A DNA stretch of 64,000 nucleotides from Peribacillus butanolivorans (GCF_001273755.1 NZ_LGYA01000001.1:4380803-4444802); one strand, 5' to 3'. Shown: positions 1 through 8,822, numbered from the stretch's first letter. Numbers and translations are program-made. Notes: a model not told the origin generated them from the letters alone.

Positions 1-1222
1 GAGCTGAAATCAATAAGGAACCGGCCATAAAAATATAGGATGCTCCTGGCCCTCCAGTTAAGCCGTTCAAATATCCAACAAAATAGGCACCTACAAATGA
101 ACCAAGCGCCCCCATACTATTAATTAGGGCCATTGCTCCTCCAGCCACATTCCGCGGAAGAATTTCAGGAATGATGGCAAAGAAAGGGCCATAAGGGGCA
201 TACATAGCACCGCCAGCAATGACCAACAGAGCATATGAAAGCCAGAAATTCGATGTACCGATCATGAAGGATCCGAAAAATGCGACCGCCCCTACAAGCA
301 GAGATGTCCAAACAAACGTTTTTCGATTTAATGTTTTATCTGAAAAATAGGATAATGTCAGCATCGAAATAACAGCTAACAAGTAAGGCCCAGATGATAA
401 CCAGCCCGTTGCTACAATATCCATATGGGAGGCCTTTTTAATAATAGATGGCAGCCACATAACAAACCCATATACTCCAATGCTCCACGTAAAGTATTGG
501 ATGCTGAGTACGATGACCTGTTTTGATTTAAAAGCTTCACGATAATCTTTTACAGGCTTTAATGCAGCCTGTTCTTCTTGAAGGACAGACTCCATATTTT
601 TCTTTTCTTGATCCGTAAGCCATTTAGCATCTTTTGGGCGGTCATTAACAAGCTTATACCAGATAAACGCCCACAGGACGGCCGGAAGTCCTTCAATTAT
701 GAACAGCCATCTCCAGTCAAATGCCTTCAATAAATAACCGGAAAGTATCGACATCCATAATACAGTAACTGGATTTCCTAAAATCAAAAAGGTATTGGCA
801 CGAGAGCGTTCTTCTTTTAAAAACCAGTGGCTTAAGAAAACGAGCATCGCAGGCATAACAGCGCTTTCAACTACTCCCAGCATGAAGCGAATGGGATATA
901 ACCACTCCACACTTGTCGCCATTCCCGTTAATGTGGCTAGTCCTCCCCAGAGAATCAAACTCCAGAAAATAAGTTTCTTTGCACTTTTCTTTTCCGCGTA
1001 ATGTGCTCCAGGAACTTGGAAAAAGAAATAACCAAGGAAAAATAAGGCGGCCAGAAAGGAAGATACTCCTGCTGTAATATTGAGGTCTTCCCCCATCCCT
1101 CCTGCTACACCAAATCCATAGTTGGCACGGTCGAGATAGGCGAGACTGTATGTGATGAACACCAAAGGGATTAATCTCATCCACCTTTTCCTCGAAGCTA
1201 CCTGTAATTGAGCAGATTTCAT
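1..1222 (-). CDS. MFS transporter, ACS (anion:cation symporter) family, probably sugar-acid uptake; partial at left edge
   Basis: The reading frame runs off the left edge; 407 codons are visible of an expected 420-440. It starts MKSAQLQVASRKRWMRLIPL and shows repeated hydrophobic segments with the ACS-family signatures YLDRANYGFG near residue 30 and GVVESAVMPAM near residue 115. This family carries hexuronates, glucarate and 2-keto-3-deoxygluconate into the cell by symport. Its ATG overlaps the stop of the upstream kinase gene by 4 bases (ATGA, 1219-1222), so translation is probably coupled. The neighbouring sugar-acid kinase and isomerase make a gluconate- or uronate-type substrate likely; the exact substrate is inference. 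Confidence 0.88.
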   Translation of the reverse strand, partial: MKSAQLQVASRKRWMRLIPLVFITYSLAYLDRANYGFGVAGGMGEDLNITAGVSSFLAALFFLGYFFFQVPGAHYAEKKSAKKLIFWSLILWGGLATLTGMATSVEWLYPIRFMLGVVESAVMPAMLVFLSHWFLKEERSRANTFLILGNPVTVLWMSILSGYLLKAFDWRWLFIIEGLPAVLWAFIWYKLVNDRPKDAKWLTDQEKKNMESVLQEEQAALKPVKDYREAFKSKQVIVLSIQYFTWSIGVYGFVMWLPSIIKKASHMDIVATGWLSSGPYLLAVISMLTLSYFSDKTLNRKTFVWTSLLVGAVAFFGSFMIGTSNFWLSYALLVIAGGAMYAPYGPFFAIIPEILPRNVAGGAMALINSMGALGSFVGAYFVGYLNGLTGGPGASYIFMAGSLLISA

Positions 1223-2175
1223 GATTGAAGCACTCCTTTTTTCATAAAGTGTTCTAGCTCTACCATATTAGGAAACCCCTCATGATCTCCAGAAGACATC
1301 ACGGCTTTTGCTCCTATCGCATTTCCTCGTACAACAGCTTCTTCATATGACAACCCTTGCAATAATGCGCTGATTACCCCGACAGCAAACCCGTCTCCCG
1401 CCCCAACTGTATCAACCACTTTCGTGACAGTAAAACCGGGCACCTGTTTCCTTTCATTTTCTGTAGCAAGATAGGCTCCTTCTTCCCCCAGTTTAATCAC
1501 CACAAGCTTAACCCCTCGTTCTAGATAATAACTGGCGATATCCTCTTTGTTGCTATATCCTGTAAGAATTTCCCCCTCCTGAATTCCGGGAAGCAGCCAA
1601 TCCGCCTTTTCTGCAAACTGATTGACGACGTTAATCATCTCCCTCTCATTCGACCAGAGGGTAGGACGAAGATTTGGATCGAATGATATGGTTACATCCT
1701 TTAGTTTCAGATGATTCAACACTTGCCACGACAAATCTCTGAAACTACCTGAAATGGCAGGCGGTATCCCTGTTAAATGCAGGTGCTGAGTTAAAGGGAG
1801 CTGTTCTAATGGAAAATCCTCTAGGGAAATCTTACTGGCGCTTGAATTCTTCCTAAAGTATTCAACGACCGGATCTCCTTTTTCGACTTTCGATTTCAGC
1901 TGGAACCCTGTTGGATTTAGCTCATCTACTAAAATATTCGAGACATCTACTCCTTCAGTTGTGAGCGTTTTCATAATCATTCGCCCGAATGAGTCATTTC
2001 CGACCTTGCTCATCCATGCAGTCCTGATTCCTAACCTTGACAAGCCAATGGCTACATTGGTTTCCGCCCCCGCCACAGAACGTTTATAACTTAAGCAGTC
2101 TTCAAGGCTCCCCGGCTCATCCGCTATGAACATCGCCATTGCCTCTCCCATCGTTAATACTTTAAGCTCGCTCAT
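1219..2175 (-). CDS. kdgK: PfkB-family sugar kinase, 2-keto-3-deoxygluconate kinase-like
   Basis: 318 residues, normal for the ribokinase/PfkB family. The N-terminus LTMGEAMAMFIADEPG, the middle GIPPAISGSF and the C-terminal signature DTVGAGDGFAVG (around residue 260, with the catalytic Asp in GAGD) mark the family. KdgK phosphorylates 2-keto-3-deoxygluconate to KDPG, which an aldolase then splits; no aldolase is in view and it may lie beyond the left edge. The gene overlaps its neighbours by 4 bases on both sides (ATGA at 2172-2175 and 1219-1222), giving a tightly coupled isomerase-kinase-transporter operon. The exact keto-sugar is inferred from context. Confidence 0.82.
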   Translation of the reverse strand: MSELKVLTMGEAMAMFIADEPGSLEDCLSYKRSVAGAETNVAIGLSRLGIRTAWMSKVGNDSFGRMIMKTLTTEGVDVSNILVDELNPTGFQLKSKVEKGDPVVEYFRKNSSASKISLEDFPLEQLPLTQHLHLTGIPPAISGSFRDLSWQVLNHLKLKDVTISFDPNLRPTLWSNEREMINVVNQFAEKADWLLPGIQEGEILTGYSNKEDIASYYLERGVKLVVIKLGEEGAYLATENERKQVPGFTVTKVVDTVGAGDGFAVGVISALLQGLSYEEAVVRGNAIGAKAVMSSGDHEGFPNMVELEHFMKKGVLQS

Positions 2176-2936
2176 TGGTTAACCCCCTGTTCCATTTTCA
2201 TATGTGAAATATAGGTTGCTACATTTTCCAGGGTTACCGGGAATTCAATCGCTCTCGGATAGGTACCACTAAACCTTTCTAATAACTCATTCACATCAGA
2301 CTGCAGTGGCAATGAAATCGGCTCAGTTATCCATTCCTCTTTCTCCCTCTTCACCTGTTTCAAATGAACATAGACAACATATCTCCCTAACTCTTGTGCA
2401 GCCTTCATTGGAACCTCATCTGTGTACAGCCAGTTGCCCATATCAAAAGTCAATCGAATCGGAATGCCCAACTTCTCAGAACGATTCAGAAAATGAGCGA
2501 TTCGATTTAAATTTCCACCTTCAAGCGTTTGGTCGTTTTCGATGGTAATCTTTAATCCACTGTGGCTTTGCATCTCTTCTACTAAAACCTTATTTACTTG
2601 AGTCATATCAGTTTCCGTGAAATGATAGTGTCCTAGAGGCAGCTTTAGCAATTCAGCTCCCAGTTCATCCGCTTCCCTAGCCAGTTGCTTAAAACGTTGC
2701 TCATCCATTTGATAGTGAGGGCCGATCAGACATTCAGGAGCAGAATAATAAATGTCTAAGTTAAGCTCTCTGCATAAGGCACCTAATTCTTTCAATGAAT
2801 CATCTTGGCCCAATAGCTCTCTTCTGATTTCGATTCCATCTGCTCCAGCGGCTGAGATTGATTTTATGATTTCAAGATGCCCGAGTGTTTGAAGTATTTC
2901 TAATGGTATTGAATTCATGCATACAAAGACTTTCAT
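2172..2936 (-). CDS. Sugar phosphate isomerase/epimerase-like TIM-barrel protein
   Basis: 254 residues of the xylose-isomerase-like (AP_endonuc_2) TIM-barrel type. Candidate metal ligands sit at the ends of strands: Glu in KITIENDQ, Asp/Asn in FDMGNW, His in VYVHLK and Glu in AIEFP. The start is supported by AGGAGGAG followed by TAAT before the ATG. It is the first gene of the operon and lies directly downstream of a LacI-type operator. Its likely role is isomerising a sugar acid before phosphorylation by the kinase, but substrates in this family vary widely and cannot be read from sequence. Confidence 0.8.
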   Translation of the reverse strand: MKVFVCMNSIPLEILQTLGHLEIIKSISAAGADGIEIRRELLGQDDSLKELGALCRELNLDIYYSAPECLIGPHYQMDEQRFKQLAREADELGAELLKLPLGHYHFTETDMTQVNKVLVEEMQSHSGLKITIENDQTLEGGNLNRIAHFLNRSEKLGIPIRLTFDMGNWLYTDEVPMKAAQELGRYVVYVHLKQVKREKEEWITEPISLPLQSDVNELLERFSGTYPRAIEFPVTLENVATYISHMKMEQGVNQ

Positions 2937-2965
2937 ATTACTCCTCCTAATGAATGCGTTTTCAC

Positions 2966-2989
2966 CAAAATGGTATCGGTACCATTTTG
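2966..2989. promoter_or_regulatory. LacI-type operator of the sugar-acid operon
   Basis: A perfect 10-base inverted repeat with a 4-base centre. The core TGGTATCGGTACCA (2971-2984) matches the second site at 4079-4092 in 12 of 14 positions. It lies between the isomerase start and the regulator stop, the right place to repress the isomerase-kinase-transporter operon. Confidence 0.75.
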
Positions 2990-2993
2990 TGAT

Positions 2994-3027
2994 GAAATAA
3001 GACTTCCTTTCTTAGAAGACTTATTTC
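2994..3027 (-). terminator. Hairpin at the end of the LacI regulator gene
   Basis: Thirteen-base arms (GAAATAAGACTTC and GAAGACTTATTTC, one mismatch) with an 8-base loop. One arm overlaps the regulator stop codon. There is no strong T-run after it, so termination may be partial. Confidence 0.45.
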
Positions 3028-4064
3028 TGGATATATGGCGTTGTTTGTCTTATGTTCAGTTTCGCTTGATACGCCATTGTTTGGGCTGGAGACTCGTTCC
3101 CGTCAATACGACGCAATATCATTTCCATAGCAGCCACCCCGATTTGATACGTAGGCTGTTCAATTGTTGTAATTCCTGAATAAACAATCGTACTCCACTC
3201 TGGATTATCAAAGCCAATCATTGCTAAATCTTTTGGAACCGACAGTTTCTTTTCTTGTAAAAGCAAAATTAATTTTAATAGCACCACACTATTTGCGGTT
3301 AATATAACTCGTGCCTTGCCTTCCGAGTCATCTAAAAAGTGCTGAAGCTTGGAATCTACATCATTTAAATCGTCGACATTTACCTCATAAACATCTTTTG
3401 AACTCGGATGACCGTGGCTCAATAACGTTTGCTGAAAGGATAGCCGCCGTTCATACCGGGTACTTACTTTGCTTGCTGGTTCGCTGAAAAACGCTATTCG
3501 TTCATAGTTTTGGTTGACCAAATAATTGACCGCTTGCGAAGTGGCCTGAAAATTATCCAATCCTACAGTATCAATTTCAAGATCAGGTACTTTCCGATCC
3601 AGCAAGATAATCGGCGTCTTCTGGTCTTGCATCTGTTTTAACATGTCGTGATTTCCGCCGGTTGTATGAATAATGAGCCCATCAATACGATGGGATAGAA
3701 GCATTTCAAAATATCCTCTTTCCTTAACCGGATTATTATCCGAGTTGCAAATCATCAGATTATAACCGTTCTGGCTGCATATATCTTCAGCCCCACGAAG
3801 GATAGCCGTCGTGTATGGATTGTTAATGTCTGCAACGATAATTCCAATCAAATAACTCTTATTGCTTTTAAGCCCCCTGGCCATGGTACTGGGGCGGTAC
3901 TCCATTTTGTTGATTGCCAGCTCGATTTTCTTGCGGGTTTTGTCAGAGAGCTCATCATATCTCCCCCCTAAATAGCGGGAAACCGAGGTTTTTGAGACAC
4001 CCGCTTCTCTAGCGACGTCGTAAATTGTAACTTTTGAATTTTCTCGTTTAACCATTTCATTCAT
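3021..4064 (-). CDS. kdgR: LacI-family transcriptional repressor, KdgR-like
   Basis: 347 residues. The N-terminal LacI helix-turn-helix VTIYDVAREAGVSKTSVSRY (residues 12-31) is followed by the hinge YRPSTMARGL and a periplasmic-binding-like effector domain (IGIIVADINNPY, GFDNPEWS). It lies immediately upstream of the sugar-acid operon and is read in the same direction. Operators with the same core are found in front of the operon and 15 bases before its own ATG, so it probably represses both. The inducer is likely a keto-sugar acid. The symbol rests on gene context. Confidence 0.85.
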   Translation of the reverse strand: MNEMVKRENSKVTIYDVAREAGVSKTSVSRYLGGRYDELSDKTRKKIELAINKMEYRPSTMARGLKSNKSYLIGIIVADINNPYTTAILRGAEDICSQNGYNLMICNSDNNPVKERGYFEMLLSHRIDGLIIHTTGGNHDMLKQMQDQKTPIILLDRKVPDLEIDTVGLDNFQATSQAVNYLVNQNYERIAFFSEPASKVSTRYERRLSFQQTLLSHGHPSSKDVYEVNVDDLNDVDSKLQHFLDDSEGKARVILTANSVVLLKLILLLQEKKLSVPKDLAMIGFDNPEWSTIVYSGITTIEQPTYQIGVAAMEMILRRIDGNESPAQTMAYQAKLNIRQTTPYIQK

Positions 4065-4074
4065 CCATTCGCGA

Positions 4075-4096
4075 ATTTTGGTACCGGTTCCATTTT
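4075..4096. promoter_or_regulatory. Second LacI-type operator, upstream of the regulator gene
   Basis: The core TGGTACCGGTTCCA (4079-4092) is a near-palindrome centred on CG and shares the pattern TGGTAYCGGTWCCA with the site at 2971-2984. It starts 11 bases before the regulator ATG, which suggests autorepression. Confidence 0.7.
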
Positions 4097-4408
4097 TATA
4101 AATATTAACACATTACCAATGAATGTCAATCTATTTTCAATCATAATACTCTTTCGAATTAAAAAAAGTACATTACATTAAATCACTTATATTCTTTAGA
4201 GTTTTCCTTTTTAAAAAGTTTATTTTCAGGTAGTTGCATAAACAAAAAAAGCGGCCAGAGGGCAGCCGGATCTTCAATGAAAGCAAGTTTTCAACCTAAA
4301 AAAGCCGATTAGTGTACGTTAAAGTATCGACTTCCTTAATTAGTTTAGTTAAACTAACTCCACCATTAGCTTAAAAATAAGTTATCCGCAGATTAATAGT
4401 TAAATATG
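4097..4408. other. Intergenic, no gene seen
   Basis: AT-rich spacer. It holds the possible terminator at 4241-4268 and a perfect 18-base palindrome at 4340-4357 (TTAGTTTA-GT-TAAACTAA) of unknown role, just downstream of the broken dinB gene. No reading frame worth calling. Confidence 0.5.
4241..4268 (-). terminator. Possible terminator downstream of the broken dinB gene
   Basis: On the minus strand CGGC and GCCG arms (with flanking G/C pairs) precede GC and seven T. The stem is short, so this is a modest call. Confidence 0.4.
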
Positions 4409-4956
4409 TTAAGAAGCATTCATGTGGCGGACTTTCCAAAAAAAATTGTAAATATTAAAATCTGTCATAGGAGCATCGGTTAAACCAACATTTCGTCCAA
4501 TAGTTATAATTTGCCCTCGATGATAGGTACTATGATTCATTACATGGAGAATATATTCAAATCTTGGACGGGTTTCATTAAACCATGGAGTTTCCACATG
4601 GCAATCTTTTGTTATTGAACTTTCGGTAAGTGAATTCACATATAGGGCCAGTTCTTTGGAATTGTCCACAATAACACTTCTTCGACAGTCTTATTTGATC
4701 GATCACTGAAAACCCCTATATCCGGTGTTGACTCCTGCTTTAACACTTCCAACCAAAATTTCTCACCAACAGAAACATGCTTGAGTGTCCATTTGATACT
4801 CGGAAAACTCGAAAGTATTTTCTGTTCTATTATTTCAGATGGCTTTGTTTTCAGCCAATCTATCAATTGGGCATTTGCCCAGAGGTTGTAGTTCACATAG
4901 TCTTTCATGAGCGATGTTAAATTCATTTCTTTTGTTTCTGGTTGTTTTTCTTTCAT
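4409..4956 (-). pseudogene. DinB-family protein, frameshifted
   Basis: Two overlapping frames together encode one DinB-like protein. The first (4636-4956) starts MKEKQPETKEMNLTSL and carries LKHVSVGEKFW, the first metal His region. The second (down to 4409) continues with VDNSKELALYVNSL and NHSTYHRGQI, the second His region, ending VRHMNAS. The switch lies near 4665-4685, after KTVEEV. DinB-like proteins are four-helix metal-binding proteins, often thiol-dependent transferases. A single insertion or deletion explains the break; it could be true decay or a sequence error. Confidence 0.75.
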
Positions 4957-5395
4957 GTTTACCTCTCCTTTGTTTTAAGATTTTTTTCTACCCTTCTTTC
5001 TTACGTTGTTACCTTCAATCATATTCTTCCATATCCCCCTTTGACACCAATTATTGTAAGTTGAAAGAGTGTTAAACTAAACGGCTACGTTAGCACAATA
5101 AAAAAAGAGTTACCGCAGCAACCCCCACTTTAAACTTAAGCCCCCGTTCATTAAATCAGAGGTCATATTCAAGTCTATCGTTTAATAGTCATCTATCTCA
5201 TCACTTTGAAGAACTGGACATTTGAAATAAAACCTTAATAGGGTCCTAGTGAACCCCCTGGTATTTTAGGAACCATCCATATCTAATCTTAGTTCTATGT
5301 TTTCTTAACTTGGAAGCATTTCAATTACAACATGTATATTTTAGAAATTTGGAACAAATATTATTACAGTTGCAAATCCAAAGGAGGTGGCTAAA
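4957..5395. other. Intergenic, no gene seen
   Basis: Spacer between the dinB remnant and sspH. It must hold promoters for both, but no convincing hexamers were picked out. The sspH ribosome binding site is at its right end (5380-5389). Confidence 0.45.
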
Positions 5396-5575
5396 ATGAA
5401 CGCACAACGAGCAGAAGAAATTGCTTCTTCGCCAATTATGGCTAATGTGACCTATAATGGGGAAAGTATCTACATTGAGCACGTGGATGAACAGAATGGA
5501 ATAGCTACAATCCATTCCCTTGATGAACCAAATAATAAACAAAGTGTTTCTGTAACCATCTTAGAAGAACAGTAA
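5396..5575 (+). CDS. sspH: Small acid-soluble spore protein, H type
   Basis: 59 residues. MNAQRAEEIASSP, the central YIEHVDEQNGIATIHSLDEP and the ending SVTILEEQ match the SspH family of minor spore proteins, which accumulate in the forespore core. The start is the ATG at 5396 behind AAAGGAGGTG (5380-5389); an in-frame GTG at 5387 lies inside that binding site and is not used. A single-gene unit with a hairpin terminator right after. Forespore (sigma G) expression is known for the family but no promoter was confirmed. Confidence 0.88.
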   Translation: MNAQRAEEIASSPIMANVTYNGESIYIEHVDEQNGIATIHSLDEPNNKQSVSVTILEEQ

Positions 5576-5603
5576 TTTGTCGTGTATTTCCTCGATACAA
5601 TAA

Positions 5604-5636
5604 GAAACCTTCACCTTCGGGTGGCGGTTTCATTTT
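5604..5636 (+). terminator. Terminator of sspH
   Basis: GAAACC-TT-CACC, loop TTCG, GGTG-GC-GGTTTC, then ATTTT. A strong stem with a stable tetraloop. Confidence 0.85.
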
Positions 5637-5718
5637 AGATTAAGTTCAGTTGCCATCTTCTTCTTTAACAATCTATCTCCTTGATTAGAGCCTTTTCAAT
5701 AAACTGCCAAATATGTAG

Positions 5719-6240
5719 TCATCCTCTTGAACTCCGATACCAAGATAAGGCTTTTCGTTCAATTTCCAATAATACCTTTTCTTTTCCTTTAATGTACGAA
5801 TCCATATCGTAAGGAAATATATATGACAATTCCTCTTTAAGATCACCATATTTTTCTGCAGCAGAAGGATTTTCTCGTAAGTAATTTCGAAAAGCAAGAT
5901 GACGTTCAATTCCGGGATTGCCTAATTGATAAATATGAACGTGATGAGTTCGGTTATCTCCTCCTTTTTGAAAGAACCTACGTCCAGATAATCCGTTTTC
6001 TCCTTTCGGCTCATAACCAATCCCTAACATATTCTTGTTAAACTCATCTATTAGATGGATTTTTCTTACCACAGGCATTATGTCAATAACAGGCTTTGCC
6101 TTTAGTCCGTAAACAGAAGTACTTCCTATATGATAAATTTCAATGATTTCAGGCCCGAAAATCTTATGTATTACATTAGCCTCTTCCTTAAACATAGAAG
6201 GCCATTGGTTATTATATTCAGTTACTTCAACTTTTCTTAT
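5719..6240 (-). CDS. GrpB-family protein (nucleotidyltransferase-like fold) with an apparent ATA start
   Basis: The GrpB/UPF0157 family is recognised from EYNNQWPSMFKEEANVI, IYHIGSTSVYGLKAKPVID, GLSGRRFFQKGG and THHVHIYQLG. The frame is complete only if read from 6240, giving about 173 residues beginning (I/M)RKVEVTEYN as in relatives. At that spot the codon is ATA, 7 bases behind a perfect GAGGAGGG (6248-6255), with no ATG/GTG/TTG in frame nearby. The first in-frame ATG is internal (6195), loses the conserved N-terminus and has no binding site. The original ATG has probably mutated to ATA, so expression is doubtful. GrpB function is unknown. Confidence 0.7.
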   Translation of the reverse strand: MRKVEVTEYNNQWPSMFKEEANVIHKIFGPEIIEIYHIGSTSVYGLKAKPVIDIMPVVRKIHLIDEFNKNMLGIGYEPKGENGLSGRRFFQKGGDNRTHHVHIYQLGNPGIERHLAFRNYLRENPSAAEKYGDLKEELSYIFPYDMDSYIKGKEKVLLEIERKALSWYRSSRG

Positions 6241-6307
6241 TTTTAATCCCTCCTCATATATTTCCCATCGTTTATTTTACAATATATTAGCTCTGCTGAT
6301 CTTATCT

Positions 6308-6448
6308 ATGCTTCGTACAGATACCGTCTATATTGAAGACCAACAAAGATCTAAAGGGTTTTGGGCAGAAAAAGTGGATTTTGAAGTTGTCGCAGACCAT
6401 CCAATGGGTCCAAAAGAGAAAGCTTATGTAGTTCCGATTTTTCAATAA
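6308..6448 (+). pseudogene. Glyoxalase/bleomycin-resistance (VOC) family fragment
   Basis: MLRTDTVYIEDQQRSKGFWA followed by EKVDFEVVADHPMGPKEKAY is the first half of a VOC-fold domain. The frame stops after 46 residues, where about 75 more are expected. There is no good ribosome binding site. A truncated remnant. Confidence 0.6.
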
Positions 6449-6470
6449 GCTTAGCTTCTAGCATTAACAT

Positions 6471-6507
6471 AAAAAAACCTCCTATCATTTTCTTAATAGG
6501 AGATTTT
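6471..6507 (-). terminator. Terminator for the 6718-7371 gene
   Basis: CTCCTAT and ATAGGAG arms (6479-6485, 6496-6502). On the minus strand the stem is followed by G and seven T. Confidence 0.65.
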
Positions 6508-6717
6508 ATAAGGTAAGTCTATAATACTCATTAATCTAGACTTTTTTGCTATAAGAATATACCTTCAGAATCCTTCGTTCTTCTTAACGAATAGTGTTCT
6601 TGAAATAGGATTATTAAATCATGTACTATCTGCACTCTTTCAGACGGTCAAAATTTGTTATGCCCCTATAATTTACGAAAACTAATAGAAAACTAGTGTA
6701 GGTATATTCATATAGCC

Positions 6718-7371
6718 TCATAATTTTCTGATTCTTTCCCCCGACTTAATGATAATATTCATATTCCATGAATCGCCACTTTCAATATGACTTTCCATCT
6801 GTGATACATCAATATCTGTATCGATTTTCACCCTTTTACGCTCTTTTCCTCTTAACCTTACCTCATATGGAGAATCGGTATTCATAAGTGAAATCATTTT
6901 TACATCATCTTCGTACTCGTCAAAAAATTCAATAGTGAATTGTGCATCATCCTTGCTGTAGTTTTCAAAAGGAAGTACACATTCCCCATGCAATGTTGTC
7001 TCATTGGTCATTTCAAAACTACAACTACTTATATCACGTTCATAGGAAATGGCGTAAATGCCAGTTGCAAAATATTTTTGAAACGAACTGGCTAAGAAAG
7101 GAGGAGTAAACATTGCAACCATAATAGCCAGCACTACAAATCTACCATGATATTTTTCCAATGATTTCACAAGAAAAAATAGGCTCATAATTAAAAAAAT
7201 TAATGATGTAATTCCTATATACTGTAATCCATTTACTGATTCAACAGGTATATTTAAAACCAAAGCAACTGTTTCACCATAAGGACTTTCATGTGGGAAA
7301 GGGAAATTTAATGCCATAGACACAAATAAAAAAATGAGAGCAAAATATATAAATTTTTTATCTTTTATCAA
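6718..7371 (-). CDS. Membrane protein of unknown function
   Basis: About 217 residues. Three hydrophobic segments near residues 7-24, 54-72 and 80-95 (FALIFLFVSMAL, ITSLIFLIMSLFFLV, FVVLAIMVAMFTPPFLA) are followed by a hydrophilic, probably extracellular domain rich in acidic residues and ending SGERIRKL. The TTG at 7371 sits 6 bases behind AGGTGTGG; the GTG at 7383 lies within that site. Not recognised as a characterised family. The soluble part contains an NxT/NY-rich beta-like stretch; no catalytic motif seen. Confidence 0.6.
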   Translation of the reverse strand: MIKDKKFIYFALIFLFVSMALNFPFPHESPYGETVALVLNIPVESVNGLQYIGITSLIFLIMSLFFLVKSLEKYHGRFVVLAIMVAMFTPPFLASSFQKYFATGIYAISYERDISSCSFEMTNETTLHGECVLPFENYSKDDAQFTIEFFDEYEDDVKMISLMNTDSPYEVRLRGKERKRVKIDTDIDVSQMESHIESGDSWNMNIIIKSGERIRKL

Positions 7372-7482
7372 TATGAACCACACCTATTCATTTACTATTA
7401 TTCAGAACACTTCTTACAACAGGTTTTATTATCTTATTTATCTTGTCACAACACAGGATAAAATCCCTATCTACCCTGCCCC

Positions 7483-7719
7483 TTAGTTCAATAAAAACCC
7501 CTGTATAGAAACAAAGAAAGCATATAAAGAGACAATAATGCTCATATACCCCCAAAATCTTTTTCTATCTTTTTGAAGTTCGGCTAATCCTATCACCAAC
7601 ATTAACGCTCCTAAGAAAAAAATCATATATGAAGATAGCTCGAAATTGTCAGTGATTAAACCATATCCTGATAAAATAAGAACTATTATCGAAAAAACGA
7701 TTCTTAATATTTTTAACAA
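7483..7719 (-). CDS. DUF3953-type small membrane protein
   Basis: 78 residues, three hydrophobic segments: LRIVFSIIVLILSGYGLI, MIFFLGALMLVIGLAEL and MSIIVSLYAFFVSIQGFL. The arrangement matches DUF3953 proteins of Bacillus. The TTG start at 7719 is 6 bases behind AAGGTGGGG, better than the in-frame GTG at 7740, which overlaps the binding site. Function unknown. Confidence 0.65.
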   Translation of the reverse strand: MLKILRIVFSIIVLILSGYGLITDNFELSSYMIFFLGALMLVIGLAELQKDRKRFWGYMSIIVSLYAFFVSIQGFLLN

Positions 7720-7806
7720 GGTACCCCACCTTCCTTCCACATTAATCCATTATATTAGAATAAAAAAGCTATCTTTTATAAAAAAAGGCCTAAGCTACTT
7801 CAATAA

Positions 7807-8025
7807 CTAATGAGAAAATTCCACCGACCTAATCCCCATTATAATCCCCCCACCAATTCCAATCACTATGCCAAAAAGTGTCCATTGGGATATATAAATT
7901 CCTAATAGAAACAACGATAACCCTACTAGCCCCATTAACAAACCAATTTCATAGGAGCCCCTTTCATAATCTTCTAATAGATATTTACGGATATAATTGG
8001 ATAAAGTTCCAATTATATTAATTTC
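7807..8025 (-). pseudogene. Membrane-protein C-terminal fragment without a start
   Basis: An open frame reads NYIRKYLLEDYERGSYEIG, then two hydrophobic segments (LLMGLVGLSLFLLGIYI and LFGIVIGIGGGIIMGI) and ends VEFSH. It has no start codon or ribosome binding site at a sensible place and follows a TAA at 8026-8028, so it is probably the tail of a lost gene. Family not recognised. Confidence 0.4.
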
Positions 8026-8056
8026 TTATTAACCTTTTAGCTTAATAAAGGACTGT

Positions 8057-8088
8057 TATTCAACTAATGCTACCCATTTAGTTGAATA
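8057..8088. repeat. Inverted repeat, 11-base perfect arms
   Basis: TATTCAACTAA (8057-8067) and TTAGTTGAATA (8078-8088) flank a 10-base loop, followed by A-rich sequence and a second hairpin (GGCTTTA/TAAAGCC, about 8095-8121). Possibly back-to-back terminators between the minus-strand fragment and the plus-strand gene at 8254. Confidence 0.45.
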
Positions 8089-8253
8089 GAAAAAGGCTTT
8101 ACTCCTCATTGAAATAAAGCCCCCATTATAAAATAAGACTGCTAATAAATTTTAAGGTGTAAAAACATTCCAGTTATGTTACGATACAACAGATGGGTAA
8201 TTTTAACATTTTCAACACCCGTAAAATGAGAACATTAAAGGAAGTGATATATT

Positions 8254-8685
8254 ATGAGAAAAAGAAAGGGAATTATATTTATGACTTTGCTTTCAGCGGC
8301 CCTTTTTTGTGTTTTACTGATTACAATCTCACTATCCCCGCTTGCAGATATAGGACCGAATGCTAATCAATTCGGGTCTTCAGGAATGTGGATATCAATA
8401 GGAATGGTACTTGTTTTTTATCTAGTGCCCTTAATAATATATTGGATGGGTTTAGATGTAATTAGATTCGTTTTAGCCTTGTTTTGTTGCGGCGGTCTAC
8501 TGATAAATTCTTCAATAATTGTAGCCGTTCTAGTAATAGCAAAATTTAAAGACATTAGCGCTATATATATTGCTAGTATCACAGGTCTTTGTCTTGCTGC
8601 AATAATTGTAAATATTTTATGGTTCTTCATAGCTTTTCGTTCACCTTCAGCTAAGAATAATCCAAATCAAACCGTATTACCTTAA
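8254..8685 (+). CDS. Four-helix membrane protein, DUF5391-like
   Basis: 143 residues with four hydrophobic segments (about 8-28, 46-65, 72-97, 105-130) and a short basic tail. It looks like the DUF5391 group of Bacillus membrane proteins, an assignment from memory at moderate confidence. The ATG follows AAAGGAAGTG at a slightly long spacing. A terminator hairpin follows directly. No function can be read. Confidence 0.6.
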   Translation: MRKRKGIIFMTLLSAALFCVLLITISLSPLADIGPNANQFGSSGMWISIGMVLVFYLVPLIIYWMGLDVIRFVLALFCCGGLLINSSIIVAVLVIAKFKDISAIYIASITGLCLAAIIVNILWFFIAFRSPSAKNNPNQTVLP

Positions 8686-8707
8686 AAGCAAAAAGCCTAC
8701 AATAAAT

Positions 8708-8734
8708 GCTCTTCATAATGGAGAGCTTTTTATA
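8708..8734 (+). terminator. Terminator after the DUF5391-like gene
   Basis: GCTCTTCAT and ATGGAGAGC arms around a short loop, followed by TTTTTATA. Confidence 0.75.
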
Positions 8735-8822
8735 TGCTTATATTTATTCTTAATTATCCTGCTCCGTTAACTGCATAAGAAACTCCTATGGCGGGAAATC
8801 AATTATTCAAGTTCAGCGGGTA

